From the NCBI GenBank assembly GCA_015061055.1, contig SUXH01000009.1, forward strand, positions 1 through 64,000: DNA of 64,000 nt, given 5' to 3'. The stretch comes from Bacteroidales bacterium (GTDB lineage Bacteria > Bacteroidota > Bacteroidia > Bacteroidales > Muribaculaceae). Of this stretch, positions 26,356-36,300 are shown piece after piece. The position numbers were made by a program, and so were the translations under genes. The notes beneath the pieces are model-generated. The model saw only the letters and a list, made by a program, of their open reading frames with translations, had not been told where the DNA came from and did not search any database. Within the stretch, counting starts at the first letter, position 1; every line of letters begins with the position of its first letter.

Positions 26356-29300
26356 ATGATGAAAAAACAACTCTTAACTGCTATTATGGTGGTGATGTTG
26401 GTGGGAAGTGCTTATGCGGCAAATCCTAAGCGAGAGATGCGCTCTACATGGCTAACCACAGTGTGGGGAATCGATTGGCCTTCTACCACAGGTACATCTA
26501 CAGCAAAACAAACAGCTCAAAAAAATGAGATGTTGACCTATCTGGATAATCTTGAAGACTTGAACATGACGGGTACTTGTTTTCAAGTGCGTTCGATGGG
26601 TGATGCTATGTATCCATCAGAATATGCTCCATGGTCAAGTTATGTGTCGGGTACTCGTGGTGTAAGTCCGGGTTGGGACCCTCTTGCATTCTTTGTGGAA
26701 GAAGCTCACAAGCGTGGTCTTGAAGCTTATGTGTGGCTGAATCCTTATCGTTGGACTACTGGAACATCTTGGTCAACATCTTATGACCAAGAATGGCAGA
26801 ATAACAATATGTTTATCTCCGGAACCACCAACACAAATTATATCACATTTAATCCTGCTCTACCCGAAACACGTCAACTTATTGTTAATATCATCAAAGA
26901 GATATTGAATAATTACGCGATTGATGGAATTTTGTTTGATGATTATTTTTATCCAAGTGGTGGAACAACAGAATCTTCTTCAGCTCCCGACTACAGCCAC
27001 TATAAAGCAAGTGGAACAACGATGTCGATAGGAGACTGGCGTCGTCGCAATGTGAATGATATGGTAGCAGATGTATATAATGCAATCCAAGAGTTACGAC
27101 CCGACGTGCGTTTTGGTATAAGTCCAGCGGGTGTATCCGCTATGTCAGCAAGTAAATATGGTTTAAATTCTCCTTCTTCTTATGGTGTGACATCAAGCGA
27201 CTGGCAATATTCAGAAATATATTCAGATCCATTAACATGGATGGCAGAAGGAACAGTGGATTTTATATCTCCACAATGTTATTGGTTGACAACTCACCCT
27301 TCGGCACCTTTTGGACCATTGACAAAGTGGTGGAGTTATGCTGCGAAAGAATTAGACGTTCATTATTATGCAAGCCACTCTGTGTCTTACATAGGTGACA
27401 ATGATACACAATCAAATTGGGAGGAACTTGCAAATCAAGTGCTATTAAATCGTCAATATGTAGAAAATAATGCGCAAGGTAGTATATACTATAACACAAA
27501 GAATCTTACTGCAGGAACAAGGGCATATTTAAAGAGTAATATATATTCCTCGCCATCACTTACCCCCGAGATTACTTGTAAATCGGGTGCAAGTTATGAT
27601 AAGGTTTCAAATCTTGCTTATAGTAATGGCACACTTACTTGGGATGCGACTACAAATGGTAATTCGATTATTCGTTACACAGTATATGCAATACCGATGT
27701 CGGTAACATATAATAATGCTTTGTCTTCCGATGGAGATGGATTTGATGTTAAGTATTTACAAAAAGTGGTGTACGGAACATCTTATACACTTGATGCCGA
27801 CAAGCAAACCGACTATTGGTATGCAGTGTGTGTGTTTGATGGTTATGGAAAAGAACATACTGCTGCTCTGTTGAATTATACTACATCAGATCCCGTTACA
27901 TTGCAGTCTCCAGTGAAAGGAGATATTACATCGTGGACGCAGACGTTCACTTGGAGTAATATAGAAGGGGCTGCTTATAGAATAGAAATAGCTGAAGATA
28001 TCGCTTTTTCTTCAATAAAATATAGCTCAGTAGTATCTACTAATTCCACTTCAATTGATTTATCAATTTTGGAAGATTCAAAGAACTATTATTGGCGTGT
28101 GGTTACGATAGAAAGTGAGAAAGCAGAAGCCGTAAGTGAAGTGGCCACATTTACAAGTCCTACTCGCACAGCTGCACCCAAAGCAACTCTTTCCTCACCA
28201 TCAAATGGAGTGGAAGTAGAAGAAGATTTTAATATGGTATGGAATACTGTCTCAAATGTGGAAACTTATACACTACAAGTTTCTCCTACGAACACTTTTA
28301 CAACCATAAATTATAGTAAAGATTTCGCATCTACGGGTTCGGGCCAAATGTCGCATACTATGTCAATATCAAATTTTAGTAAAGGAACATATTATTGGCG
28401 TGTGGTGACCGGAGGAAAATATTATAATTCAACTGCATCTGATTGCCGTAAGTTTGTTGTAACAAAATCAAGTGTTGGAAATTATGAAAGCGGTTATATA
28501 GTTAAGTTAGATGCTGCGAGCTATGCGAATATAGGTTCGGTTAAATTAACTAATATGTGGATGCGTTCGGTGAAAGATGATTATAATAATATCTCGTTTG
28601 AAGAGAGTGGTAAATTAAATCGTAGTTTCTGTGTTACAAAGGATGGTGTTTATGTGTCTGGTCGTGATGAAAATACTTCTACTGCAAATATTTATTTAAG
28701 CAAATATGATATCTATACCGGAGAGCATTTATGTGATATCATTTTGGGAGATAATGGAAAGATAGGTTATTATCCTTGTAATGATGTTGTTAAGGATAAT
28801 AATGGAAATGTGTGTATTTCCAATTTATCGCTTAATGTGGCATTAACTCCATTGGTTTTATTTAAAGTAAATGTAAATACAGGTGAGTTAACACAAATAG
28901 CATCGGTTACAACAACGAAACTATCAAGCGGTAGAGTGGATCATATAGCATTGTTAGGCGATGTTACAAGTGGCACATTTTCTATTTATGCGCCAATATC
29001 AAATTCCACAAACATATTACGTTGGAATTATTCTAATGGAACGTTAGAAAATGAAGAATTATGCACAGTAACTTCATTTTATCCTACATCAGTAAGTAAC
29101 TTTGGTATGGCTCCTCGAGTGGTTCCTGTCAAGATTCCGTCATCAAGCACATATTCATTTTTTATAGATGGTGGCAATACCTCATTCTCAAGATATGTAT
29201 TTGGAACAGGAACACTTCTTGATTCTTTCTCTGAAAATCCTACGTTAGTTCCAACTTCAAATGGAGGTAATGGAGGAACGGCATTTGAACTTAATGGCAA

Positions 29301-29721
29301 ATACTATATAGCATACAACTATAGTTCAGATGATTATAAATTTAAGGTTACATCATCATCGTCATATGCAATGGGATTTGATTCATTGCAAGATATGTGG
29401 ACTTTACCCCAAAATGGATTAGGAACAGTAAATAGTGACACAGGTCAGGCTTCTATCGACTTTGTGAAGTTGTCGGATAATTCAGTTGGTTTATTCTATT
29501 ATGTTCCGGGTAATGGCTTATGCGCTTATGAATTGAGTGTTTTGCTTGGTGATGTTAATAATGATGGCACAGTAGATGTAAGTGACGTAATGTCGTTGGC
29601 AAATTATATACTTGGAAAAACGGTAGATAATTTTGATGTTTCAGTAGCTGACATCAATAATGATGGTACTATTGATGTGAGTGATGTTATGTCGTTAGCA
29701 AATACTATATTGGGTAAGTAA
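26356..29721 (+). CDS. Secreted GHL10-family glycosidase with C-terminal dockerin-like domain
   Basis: 1121 residues. Signal peptide 1-22 (cleavage after AYA). Residues about 24-400 are a glycoside-hydrolase-like family 10 TIM barrel (COG1649): KREMRSTWLTTVWGIDWPS, then GLEAYVWLNPYRW, DGILFDDYFYPSGGTT, DVRFGISPAGV, VDFISPQCYW. Then a beta-sandwich (about 405-500), two FN3-like repeats each ending in YYWRVV (about 510-710), and a beta-propeller-like region (about 715-1060). The last 58 residues are two EF-hand-like dockerin repeats, loops DVNNDGTVDVSD (from 1066) and DINNDGTIDVSD (from 1099). The two following paralogues carry T9SS sorting domains instead. Such enzymes act on peptidoglycan- or polysaccharide-like chains, but the substrate cannot be read off. 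The next gene starts 20 bp downstream. Confidence 0.85.
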   Translation: MMKKQLLTAIMVVMLVGSAYAANPKREMRSTWLTTVWGIDWPSTTGTSTAKQTAQKNEMLTYLDNLEDLNMTGTCFQVRSMGDAMYPSEYAPWSSYVSGTRGVSPGWDPLAFFVEEAHKRGLEAYVWLNPYRWTTGTSWSTSYDQEWQNNNMFISGTTNTNYITFNPALPETRQLIVNIIKEILNNYAIDGILFDDYFYPSGGTTESSSAPDYSHYKASGTTMSIGDWRRRNVNDMVADVYNAIQELRPDVRFGISPAGVSAMSASKYGLNSPSSYGVTSSDWQYSEIYSDPLTWMAEGTVDFISPQCYWLTTHPSAPFGPLTKWWSYAAKELDVHYYASHSVSYIGDNDTQSNWEELANQVLLNRQYVENNAQGSIYYNTKNLTAGTRAYLKSNIYSSPSLTPEITCKSGASYDKVSNLAYSNGTLTWDATTNGNSIIRYTVYAIPMSVTYNNALSSDGDGFDVKYLQKVVYGTSYTLDADKQTDYWYAVCVFDGYGKEHTAALLNYTTSDPVTLQSPVKGDITSWTQTFTWSNIEGAAYRIEIAEDIAFSSIKYSSVVSTNSTSIDLSILEDSKNYYWRVVTIESEKAEAVSEVATFTSPTRTAAPKATLSSPSNGVEVEEDFNMVWNTVSNVETYTLQVSPTNTFTTINYSKDFASTGSGQMSHTMSISNFSKGTYYWRVVTGGKYYNSTASDCRKFVVTKSSVGNYESGYIVKLDAASYANIGSVKLTNMWMRSVKDDYNNISFEESGKLNRSFCVTKDGVYVSGRDENTSTANIYLSKYDIYTGEHLCDIILGDNGKIGYYPCNDVVKDNNGNVCISNLSLNVALTPLVLFKVNVNTGELTQIASVTTTKLSSGRVDHIALLGDVTSGTFSIYAPISNSTNILRWNYSNGTLENEELCTVTSFYPTSVSNFGMAPRVVPVKIPSSSTYSFFIDGGNTSFSRYVFGTGTLLDSFSENPTLVPTSNGGNGGTAFELNGKYYIAYNYSSDDYKFKVTSSSSYAMGFDSLQDMWTLPQNGLGTVNSDTGQASIDFVKLSDNSVGLFYYVPGNGLCAYELSVLLGDVNNDGTVDVSDVMSLANYILGKTVDNFDVSVADINNDGTIDVSDVMSLANTILGK
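26551..26642 (+). repeat. 92-bp tract identical to the third GHL10 gene (copy 1)
   Basis: Bases 26551-26642 equal 33577-33668 with no difference, including synonymous positions. The middle paralogue differs at many bases over the same segment. This points to recent gene conversion between the first and third copies. Confidence 0.8.
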
Positions 29722-29741
29722 TAAATCTTAAAACTAAAAAT

Positions 29742-32700
29742 ATGAATAGAAAATGTTTTTTTTCGGCATTATTGGCTATGATAATGCTTGTGGGAAGTGC
29801 TTATGCGGCAAACCCTAAACGTGAGATGCGCTCGACGTGGCTTACCTTGGTTAAAAACATCGATTGGCCTTCTACAAAAGGTACGTCAGCTTCGGCTCAA
29901 GCTGCTCAAAAGAAAGAAATGCTTGCGTATTTGGATAACCTTGAAGCATTGAATATGACAACAACATGCTTGCATATACGCACAATGGGCGATGCTGCAT
30001 ATCCATCTCAATATGCTCCTTGGTCAAGTTATATCAGTGGTACTCGTGGCAAAGATCCGGGTTGGGATCCATTAGCGTTCTTTGTTGAGGAATGTCACAA
30101 ACGTGGTATCGAAGCTTATGTGTGGCTGAATCCATACCGTTGGAGTTCTGATGGTATTAATTCATGGTCAACAGAACAAGACAAAGAATGGAAAAACAAG
30201 GATATGCTTATCGTGGGTGATAATGGAACTTATGTAACATTCAATCCCGCTCTACCCGAAACACGTGAACTTATTGTGAACGTGATAAAGGAAATAGTTA
30301 CTAATTATGCTATCGATGGTATGCTGTTCGATGACTATTTCTATCCAAGTGGAGGAACAACAGAATCTTCTTCGGCTCCCGATTACAGCCACTATAAAGC
30401 AAGTGGCACCACAATGTCGATAGGTGATTGGCGCCGTCGCAACGTAAATGATATGGTTGCCGATTGTTATAATACCATTAAGGAGTTGCGTCCTGATGTG
30501 CGTTTTGGTATCGGCCCTGCCGGAGTATCTCACAAATCGGCAAGTAAATACGGTCTTCCATCGGTTTCTTCTTATGGTTCATCGGCAAGCGATTGGCAGT
30601 ATGCTCAAATATATTGTGATCCATTGGCATGGATGGCAGAAGGAACTATTGATTTCATCTCTCCACAGCTTTATTGGGAAACAACACACTCAACAAATGG
30701 ATATGAAGAATTAACCCACTGGTGGAGCGATGCTGCCGATAAATTAAATTGCCACTATTATGCAAGTCAGGCATCTTATAAAGTAAGTAATTCCGGTTGG
30801 GGAGTAAGTGAAATTGTGAAGCAAATAAAGCACAATCGTACATACGTAAAAAACAATAATTGTGGTAGTATCTTCTACAACACCAATACATTTAAGAGTG
30901 GTTTAAGCAGTCTTGTTAATGATGTGTATTCTACTCCATGTCTTTCTCCTGAGATTACATGGAAGTCGGGCAAATCATACGGCAAAGTTGAGAATCTTAT
31001 TTATAACAATGGCACTCTTACCTGGAGTCCAACGGTCAATGATAATGCTATAATACGTTACACAGTGTATGCTATACCTAACTCTGTTAGCATAGATAAG
31101 GCAAAAGCAGCCGATGGCGATGGTATCGACGTTCAATACTTGCAAAAGGTGGTGTATGGTACATCTTACACTGTTGCCGAAGATAAGCAGGCGAACTACT
31201 ATTATGCAGTGTGCGTGTTCGACGGATATAGTAAAGAGCATGAAATAACAGTAGCAGGTTATCCTGAGGGAGATTCAGAAAAAGCAACATTGAACTCGCC
31301 TATTGGTGGAGCTACCACAACATGGGATATGACTTTCTCGTGGAGTGATGTTGAAAATGCAACATTCAATCTCGATATTGCAAGCGATGCATCTTTTGAA
31401 AACATTGTATTACAAGAGTTAAACATCTCTACCAATTCTGCAACTGTGGATTTAGGTTCACTTGAAAGCACTAAAACATATTATTGGAGAATACGCGCTT
31501 CTCAACCAAAGAAATTGGAATCGGTGAGCGAGTATGCCACATTCACCACTCCTGAACGTACAGTAGGACCGAGTCAACAACTTGTTACCCCTGAAAACGG
31601 TGCAGAAATAGAAGATGAATGTAATTTCAGTTGGAATTCAAATAATGGTGATTTTGACTATTACACAATTGAAGTATCAAAAGAACACAACTTCTCTTCG
31701 ATTGCTTATTCTGCCGATATAGAATATAATCCGTCGACTGAAACTGTTTCTCACACAATCAATGCATCTTTGTTGGGGAAAGGTACTTTCTATTGGAGAG
31801 TACTATCTAAAGGCACGCACATCACTCCGGGATATTCTGAGGTTCGTTCATTTACGATTACAAAAATCTCGGTAGGAGCTTTTGAACCCGGATATTCTAT
31901 TAAAAAAGATAACAATAGTTATGACAACGTGGGAGATATAAGTGTGGAAAGTGTGTGGATGCGTTCTATTTTAGAGGATTACGACAATATCTCTTTTGAA
32001 AATTCCGGTTCGTATAATCGTGGTATGTGTGCAACCAATGATTATGTGTATCTATCGGGACGTAGCGACAACTCATCGGGAGCAGATAGCTACTTGCGTC
32101 GTTATAATATAAATACAGGTGAACACATGGGCGACATCCTTCTCAGCGATGATGTGAAAACGGGATACTACCCATGTAACGATGTAATCAAGGATAGCGA
32201 GGGTAATATTTGTATAACAAATCTTACGCTTAATGCATCTTCTACTCCACTTAAAGTGTTTATGGTAGATACCGAAACAGGTGCTGTGACTCAAGTAGCA
32301 AAGATTTCCACTTCAAAGTCTTATCGTATCGACCATATAGCTTTATGGGGTGATGTTACCACCGGCAATTTCAAAATATATGCGGCAATACGTAACGAAA
32401 ACAAGATAATGCGTTGGACTTTCACCAATGGAAATCAAACCAAAGAAGAAATTAAAACCGTTAGTGAAATATATCAAGGCTCTAACTTCGGCACAGCCCC
32501 TACAATTACTATGATTGACGAAAATTCTATATTAGTTGATGGAGGAACGACATCTGTGATTCGTTATAATTTTGCCACAGGAGCAATGGAAGATTCATTT
32601 AAGAACAATATGGTTTTTGCTCCTACAAACACCAAAGGTAACGGCTGTACGTTCTTCTCTTTAAATGGTGAGAAATATGTTGTGTATTCTTACGGAGATG

Positions 32701-33167
32701 AGAGTTCAACCATTCCTTGGACTTTCAATGTGGTGTCGGCAGATGAAAATATGTCGTTCTCTTCTATGAAATTACTATGGAATTTGCCAAAAGATGGACT
32801 TGGATATTCTTCCAACGGCAGTATGCATGCTCCGGTTGACTATGTGAAGATAAACGATAATACAGTGAGAATCTTCTTGTATGTATCGGGTAGCGGACTT
32901 TGTGCATACGACATCAAGGATACAAGTATTAGCGGTGTTGACAATCTTTTTAACGAGGAACGCCGTTTGTCAATCAAGGTGTATGGAAACTATGTTGCTT
33001 TGTCGGAACAAGCTCAATCGGCAGCAGTTTACAATATGACAGGCTCACAAGTTGCTTTTGACAAGAATACATCAAGTGTTAAAACCGATAATTTATCGGC
33101 TGGTTTGTATGTTGTGAAAGTGGTGGCTAACGGAAAATTATATACCCAAAAAGTCATCATAAAATAA
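29742..33167 (+). CDS. Secreted GHL10-family glycosidase with T9SS sorting domain (copy 2)
   Basis: 1141 residues, paralogue of the flanking genes. Signal peptide 1-22, GHL10 barrel about 24-400 (KREMRSTWLTLVKNIDWPS, GIEAYVWLNPYRW, DGMLFDDYFYPSGGTT, IDFISPQLYW), beta-sandwich, two FN3-like repeats (YYWRIRASQPKKLESVSEYA is the first end), and a propeller-like region. The last about 75 residues match the T9SS type A C-terminal sorting signal: VALSEQAQSAAVYNMTGSQV, then LSAGLYVVKVVANGKLYTQK and the end VIIK. It should therefore be moved across the outer membrane and anchored or released. Starts 20 bp after copy 1, so probably cotranscribed; ends at a strong terminator (33193-33232). Confidence 0.86.
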   Translation: MNRKCFFSALLAMIMLVGSAYAANPKREMRSTWLTLVKNIDWPSTKGTSASAQAAQKKEMLAYLDNLEALNMTTTCLHIRTMGDAAYPSQYAPWSSYISGTRGKDPGWDPLAFFVEECHKRGIEAYVWLNPYRWSSDGINSWSTEQDKEWKNKDMLIVGDNGTYVTFNPALPETRELIVNVIKEIVTNYAIDGMLFDDYFYPSGGTTESSSAPDYSHYKASGTTMSIGDWRRRNVNDMVADCYNTIKELRPDVRFGIGPAGVSHKSASKYGLPSVSSYGSSASDWQYAQIYCDPLAWMAEGTIDFISPQLYWETTHSTNGYEELTHWWSDAADKLNCHYYASQASYKVSNSGWGVSEIVKQIKHNRTYVKNNNCGSIFYNTNTFKSGLSSLVNDVYSTPCLSPEITWKSGKSYGKVENLIYNNGTLTWSPTVNDNAIIRYTVYAIPNSVSIDKAKAADGDGIDVQYLQKVVYGTSYTVAEDKQANYYYAVCVFDGYSKEHEITVAGYPEGDSEKATLNSPIGGATTTWDMTFSWSDVENATFNLDIASDASFENIVLQELNISTNSATVDLGSLESTKTYYWRIRASQPKKLESVSEYATFTTPERTVGPSQQLVTPENGAEIEDECNFSWNSNNGDFDYYTIEVSKEHNFSSIAYSADIEYNPSTETVSHTINASLLGKGTFYWRVLSKGTHITPGYSEVRSFTITKISVGAFEPGYSIKKDNNSYDNVGDISVESVWMRSILEDYDNISFENSGSYNRGMCATNDYVYLSGRSDNSSGADSYLRRYNINTGEHMGDILLSDDVKTGYYPCNDVIKDSEGNICITNLTLNASSTPLKVFMVDTETGAVTQVAKISTSKSYRIDHIALWGDVTTGNFKIYAAIRNENKIMRWTFTNGNQTKEEIKTVSEIYQGSNFGTAPTITMIDENSILVDGGTTSVIRYNFATGAMEDSFKNNMVFAPTNTKGNGCTFFSLNGEKYVVYSYGDESSTIPWTFNVVSADENMSFSSMKLLWNLPKDGLGYSSNGSMHAPVDYVKINDNTVRIFLYVSGSGLCAYDIKDTSISGVDNLFNEERRLSIKVYGNYVALSEQAQSAAVYNMTGSQVAFDKNTSSVKTDNLSAGLYVVKVVANGKLYTQKVIIK

Positions 33168-33192
33168 TAGTAATAAACTAAATTTTTACAGG

Positions 33193-33232
33193 GCGTAGCG
33201 AATAGGATAAAAAGTATTCGCTACGCTTTTTT
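33193..33232 (+). terminator. Terminator of GHL10 copies 1-2
   Basis: Perfect 12-bp stem GCGTAGCGAATA (33193-33204) / TATTCGCTACGC (33215-33226), 10-nt loop, then six T. Confidence 0.92.
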
Positions 33233-33341
33233 ATAAGTGTGAAGTGTGCTTTTATCAAAGTACTAAGATTTACAAAGTTGAAAATGTGCTGAATATAATC
33301 ATAAATAATTAGCAAAGTTTTAAATTTCTCTTGAATTATAC

Positions 33342-33349
33342 TAAATTTG
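33342..33349 (+). promoter_or_regulatory. -7 box for GHL10 copy 3
   Basis: TAAATTTG (TAnnTTTG), 29 bp before ATG 33379. A longer frame from TTG 33331 would start upstream of this box, so it cannot be the start for this transcript. Confidence 0.55.
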
Positions 33350-33378
33350 CAAGCAAACTAACAACAAATAACACAAAA

Positions 33379-36300
33379 ATGTCAAAACAACGTATTTTTT
33401 CTGCTCTATTGGCTACTGTAGTTGTAGCAGGAACATTATTTGCTGCAAACCCAAAACGTGAAATGCGCTCTTCGTGGTTTACTACTGTGTGGGGTATTGA
33501 TTGGCCTTCTACCACAGGTACATCTGAATCAACCCAAACAACTCAAAAGAATCAAATGATTTCTTATCTTGATAAGCTTGAAGACTTGAACATGACGGGT
33601 ACTTGTTTTCAAGTGCGTTCGATGGGTGATGCTATGTATCCATCAGAATATGCTCCATGGTCAAGTTACGTATCGGGTACTCGTGGTGTAAGCCCGGGCT
33701 GGGACCCTCTTGCATTCTTTGTGGAAGAAGCTCACAAGCGAGGTCTTGAGGCTTATGTGTGGCTGAATCCTTATCGTTGGAGTTCTGGTTCTACTTGGAA
33801 TACCGATATGGATAAAGATTGGCAAGAAAAAGGTATGTTAATAGCCGGAACCAACAGTCCTGAATATATCACATTCAATCCTGGCCTTCCCGAAACACGT
33901 CAACTTATCGTTAATGTCATAAAGGAAATATTGAACAACTACAATATAGATGGTATCTTGTTTGACGACTACTTCTATGCGAGCGGTGGTACTACCGAAA
34001 GCAGTTCTGCCCCCGACTATAGCCTTTACAAAGCGAGTGGCACAACGATGTCGATAGGAGATTGGCGTCGTCGCAACGTGAACGATATGGTGGCCGACTG
34101 TTATAATGCTATCAAGGAGCTTCGTCCTGATGTGCGTTTCGGTATTTCTCCGGCAGGAGTATCAAGTAAATCCGTAAGCCGTTACAGTGGGCTTAAAACA
34201 CCTTCTTCTTATGGTGTAACATCAAGCGATTGGCAATATGCGCAAATCTATTCAGACCCATTAGCATGGCTTGAAGAGGGAACTATCGACTTCATTTCTC
34301 CACAATGTTATTGGTTGACTACTCACTCATCGGCTCCTTTTGGCCCGTTGACAAAATGGTGGAGCTATGCAGCCGATTACTTTGGATTGCACTATTATGC
34401 AAGTCACTCAGTATCGTACATAGCGAGCAGTGATACTCAATCAAGCTGGACCGAATTGGCAAAGCAAGTATCATTCAATCGTCAATATGTAGAAAACAAT
34501 GCATGTGGTAGTGTGTATTATAGTACTAAGAACCTTACAGCAGGTACGCGTTCTCACTTGAAGAGCGATGTGTATTCTACTCCATGTCTTTCTCCTGAAA
34601 TCACTTGGAAGTCGGGAGCGAAATACGATAAAGTGTCAAATCTAGCATACAGCAATGGTACACTTACTTGGGATGCAACCAAGAATGGTAATTCGATTAT
34701 TCGTTACACTGTGTATGCTGTACCAATGTCGGTAACATATAACGAAGCTATGGCAGCAGATGGTGATGGCATTGATGTTAAGTATTTGCAAAAGGTGGTT
34801 TATGGCACATCATATCCTGTTGCAACCGAAAGGCAAGCTAATTATTGGTATGCTGTATGTGTATTAGATGGTTATAGCAAGGAGCACACAGTGGCTGTGG
34901 TAAATTATCCTGAAGGAGAATCCGATAAGGTTACTCTTGTGTCTCCGATAAATGGAGCCACAACAACTTGGGACACAGAATTCTCTTGGGGTGCTATTGC
35001 CGATGGAACTTACACACTTGAAATCGGTGCAGACGCTCAAATGAGTGACGTTATTTATAGTCAAAATAATATTAAGACTAATTCTGTAACAATAGATTTA
35101 AGTGTTCTTGAAGACGCTAAGACTTATTATTGGCGCATTCGTTCTATACAACCAAAGAAACTTGAAACTGTAAGTGATGTAGCATCATTTATAGCTCCAA
35201 CACGTGTAGCAGGTCCTGTAGCAGTTCTTTCTTCTCCGGATAATGGTGCCTCTATTGAAGAAGAATGTACTTTTGTGTGGAAGAACGTATCAGGTGATGT
35301 GGAAAGCTATACTCTTGAAGTGTCAACATCAAGCGATTTCTCAAATGTAAAATATAGCACCGATTTGAGCTATAATAAATCGGCAGAAAATGTGTCGATA
35401 AAGGTGAATGCTTCAATGTTTGGTATGGGTACTTCATATTGGAGAGTGCTTGTGAAAGGTAGCCGAATAAAAACAAGTGTTTCAGAGGTTCGTTCATTTA
35501 ATGTTACAAAGATTACAGTAGGAAATGATGAACCTGGTTATCAAATTATGACTGATAACGACACATATAGTAATGTGGGTGAAATGAGTGTGGAAAGTGT
35601 TTGGTTCCGCTCTATTCGTGAAGGTTACGAAAATATCACTTTTGGCAGCAATGGAGGATTTAATCGTGGTATGTGTGTGGCAGGTGAATACGTTTATTTG
35701 TCAGGTCGTGATGAAAATTCTTCGGGTTCAAAAACGTATCTTCGCAAATATAACATTCACACAGGTGAACATACAGGCGACTTAGTGCTTGGGGACGAAG
35801 CAAGTATGGGTTACTATCCATGTAATGATGTAATCAAGGATAGCAAGGGTAATGTGTGCATCACAAATCTTTCGCTGAACATCAGTGGAACTCCTTTGGT
35901 GGTTATGTTGGTGGACTTGGAAACAGGTGCGGTGACTAAGGTTGCTTCTTTATCTACAAGTAAATCCTATCGTATTGACCACGTGGCACTATGGGGAGAT
36001 GTAACCACAGGAAACTTTAAGGTATATGCTGCAATAAGAGAGTCTAAAAACATTATGCGTTGGACATTTGAAAATGGCAATCAAACTAAGGAAGAAACTT
36101 GTACACTTGCATCGGTATATACAGGCTCTCATTTAGGAACAGCTCCTCGCATAACTATGATTGACGAAAACTCAATGTTTGTTGATGGAGGAAACCAACC
36201 TGTAACTCGTTTTAATTTTGCTACCGGAGCTATGGAAGGCTCTTTCAGTGAAAATAAGGCACTCGTTCCAGAAGGTTATGAAGCTAATGGTAGCACATTC

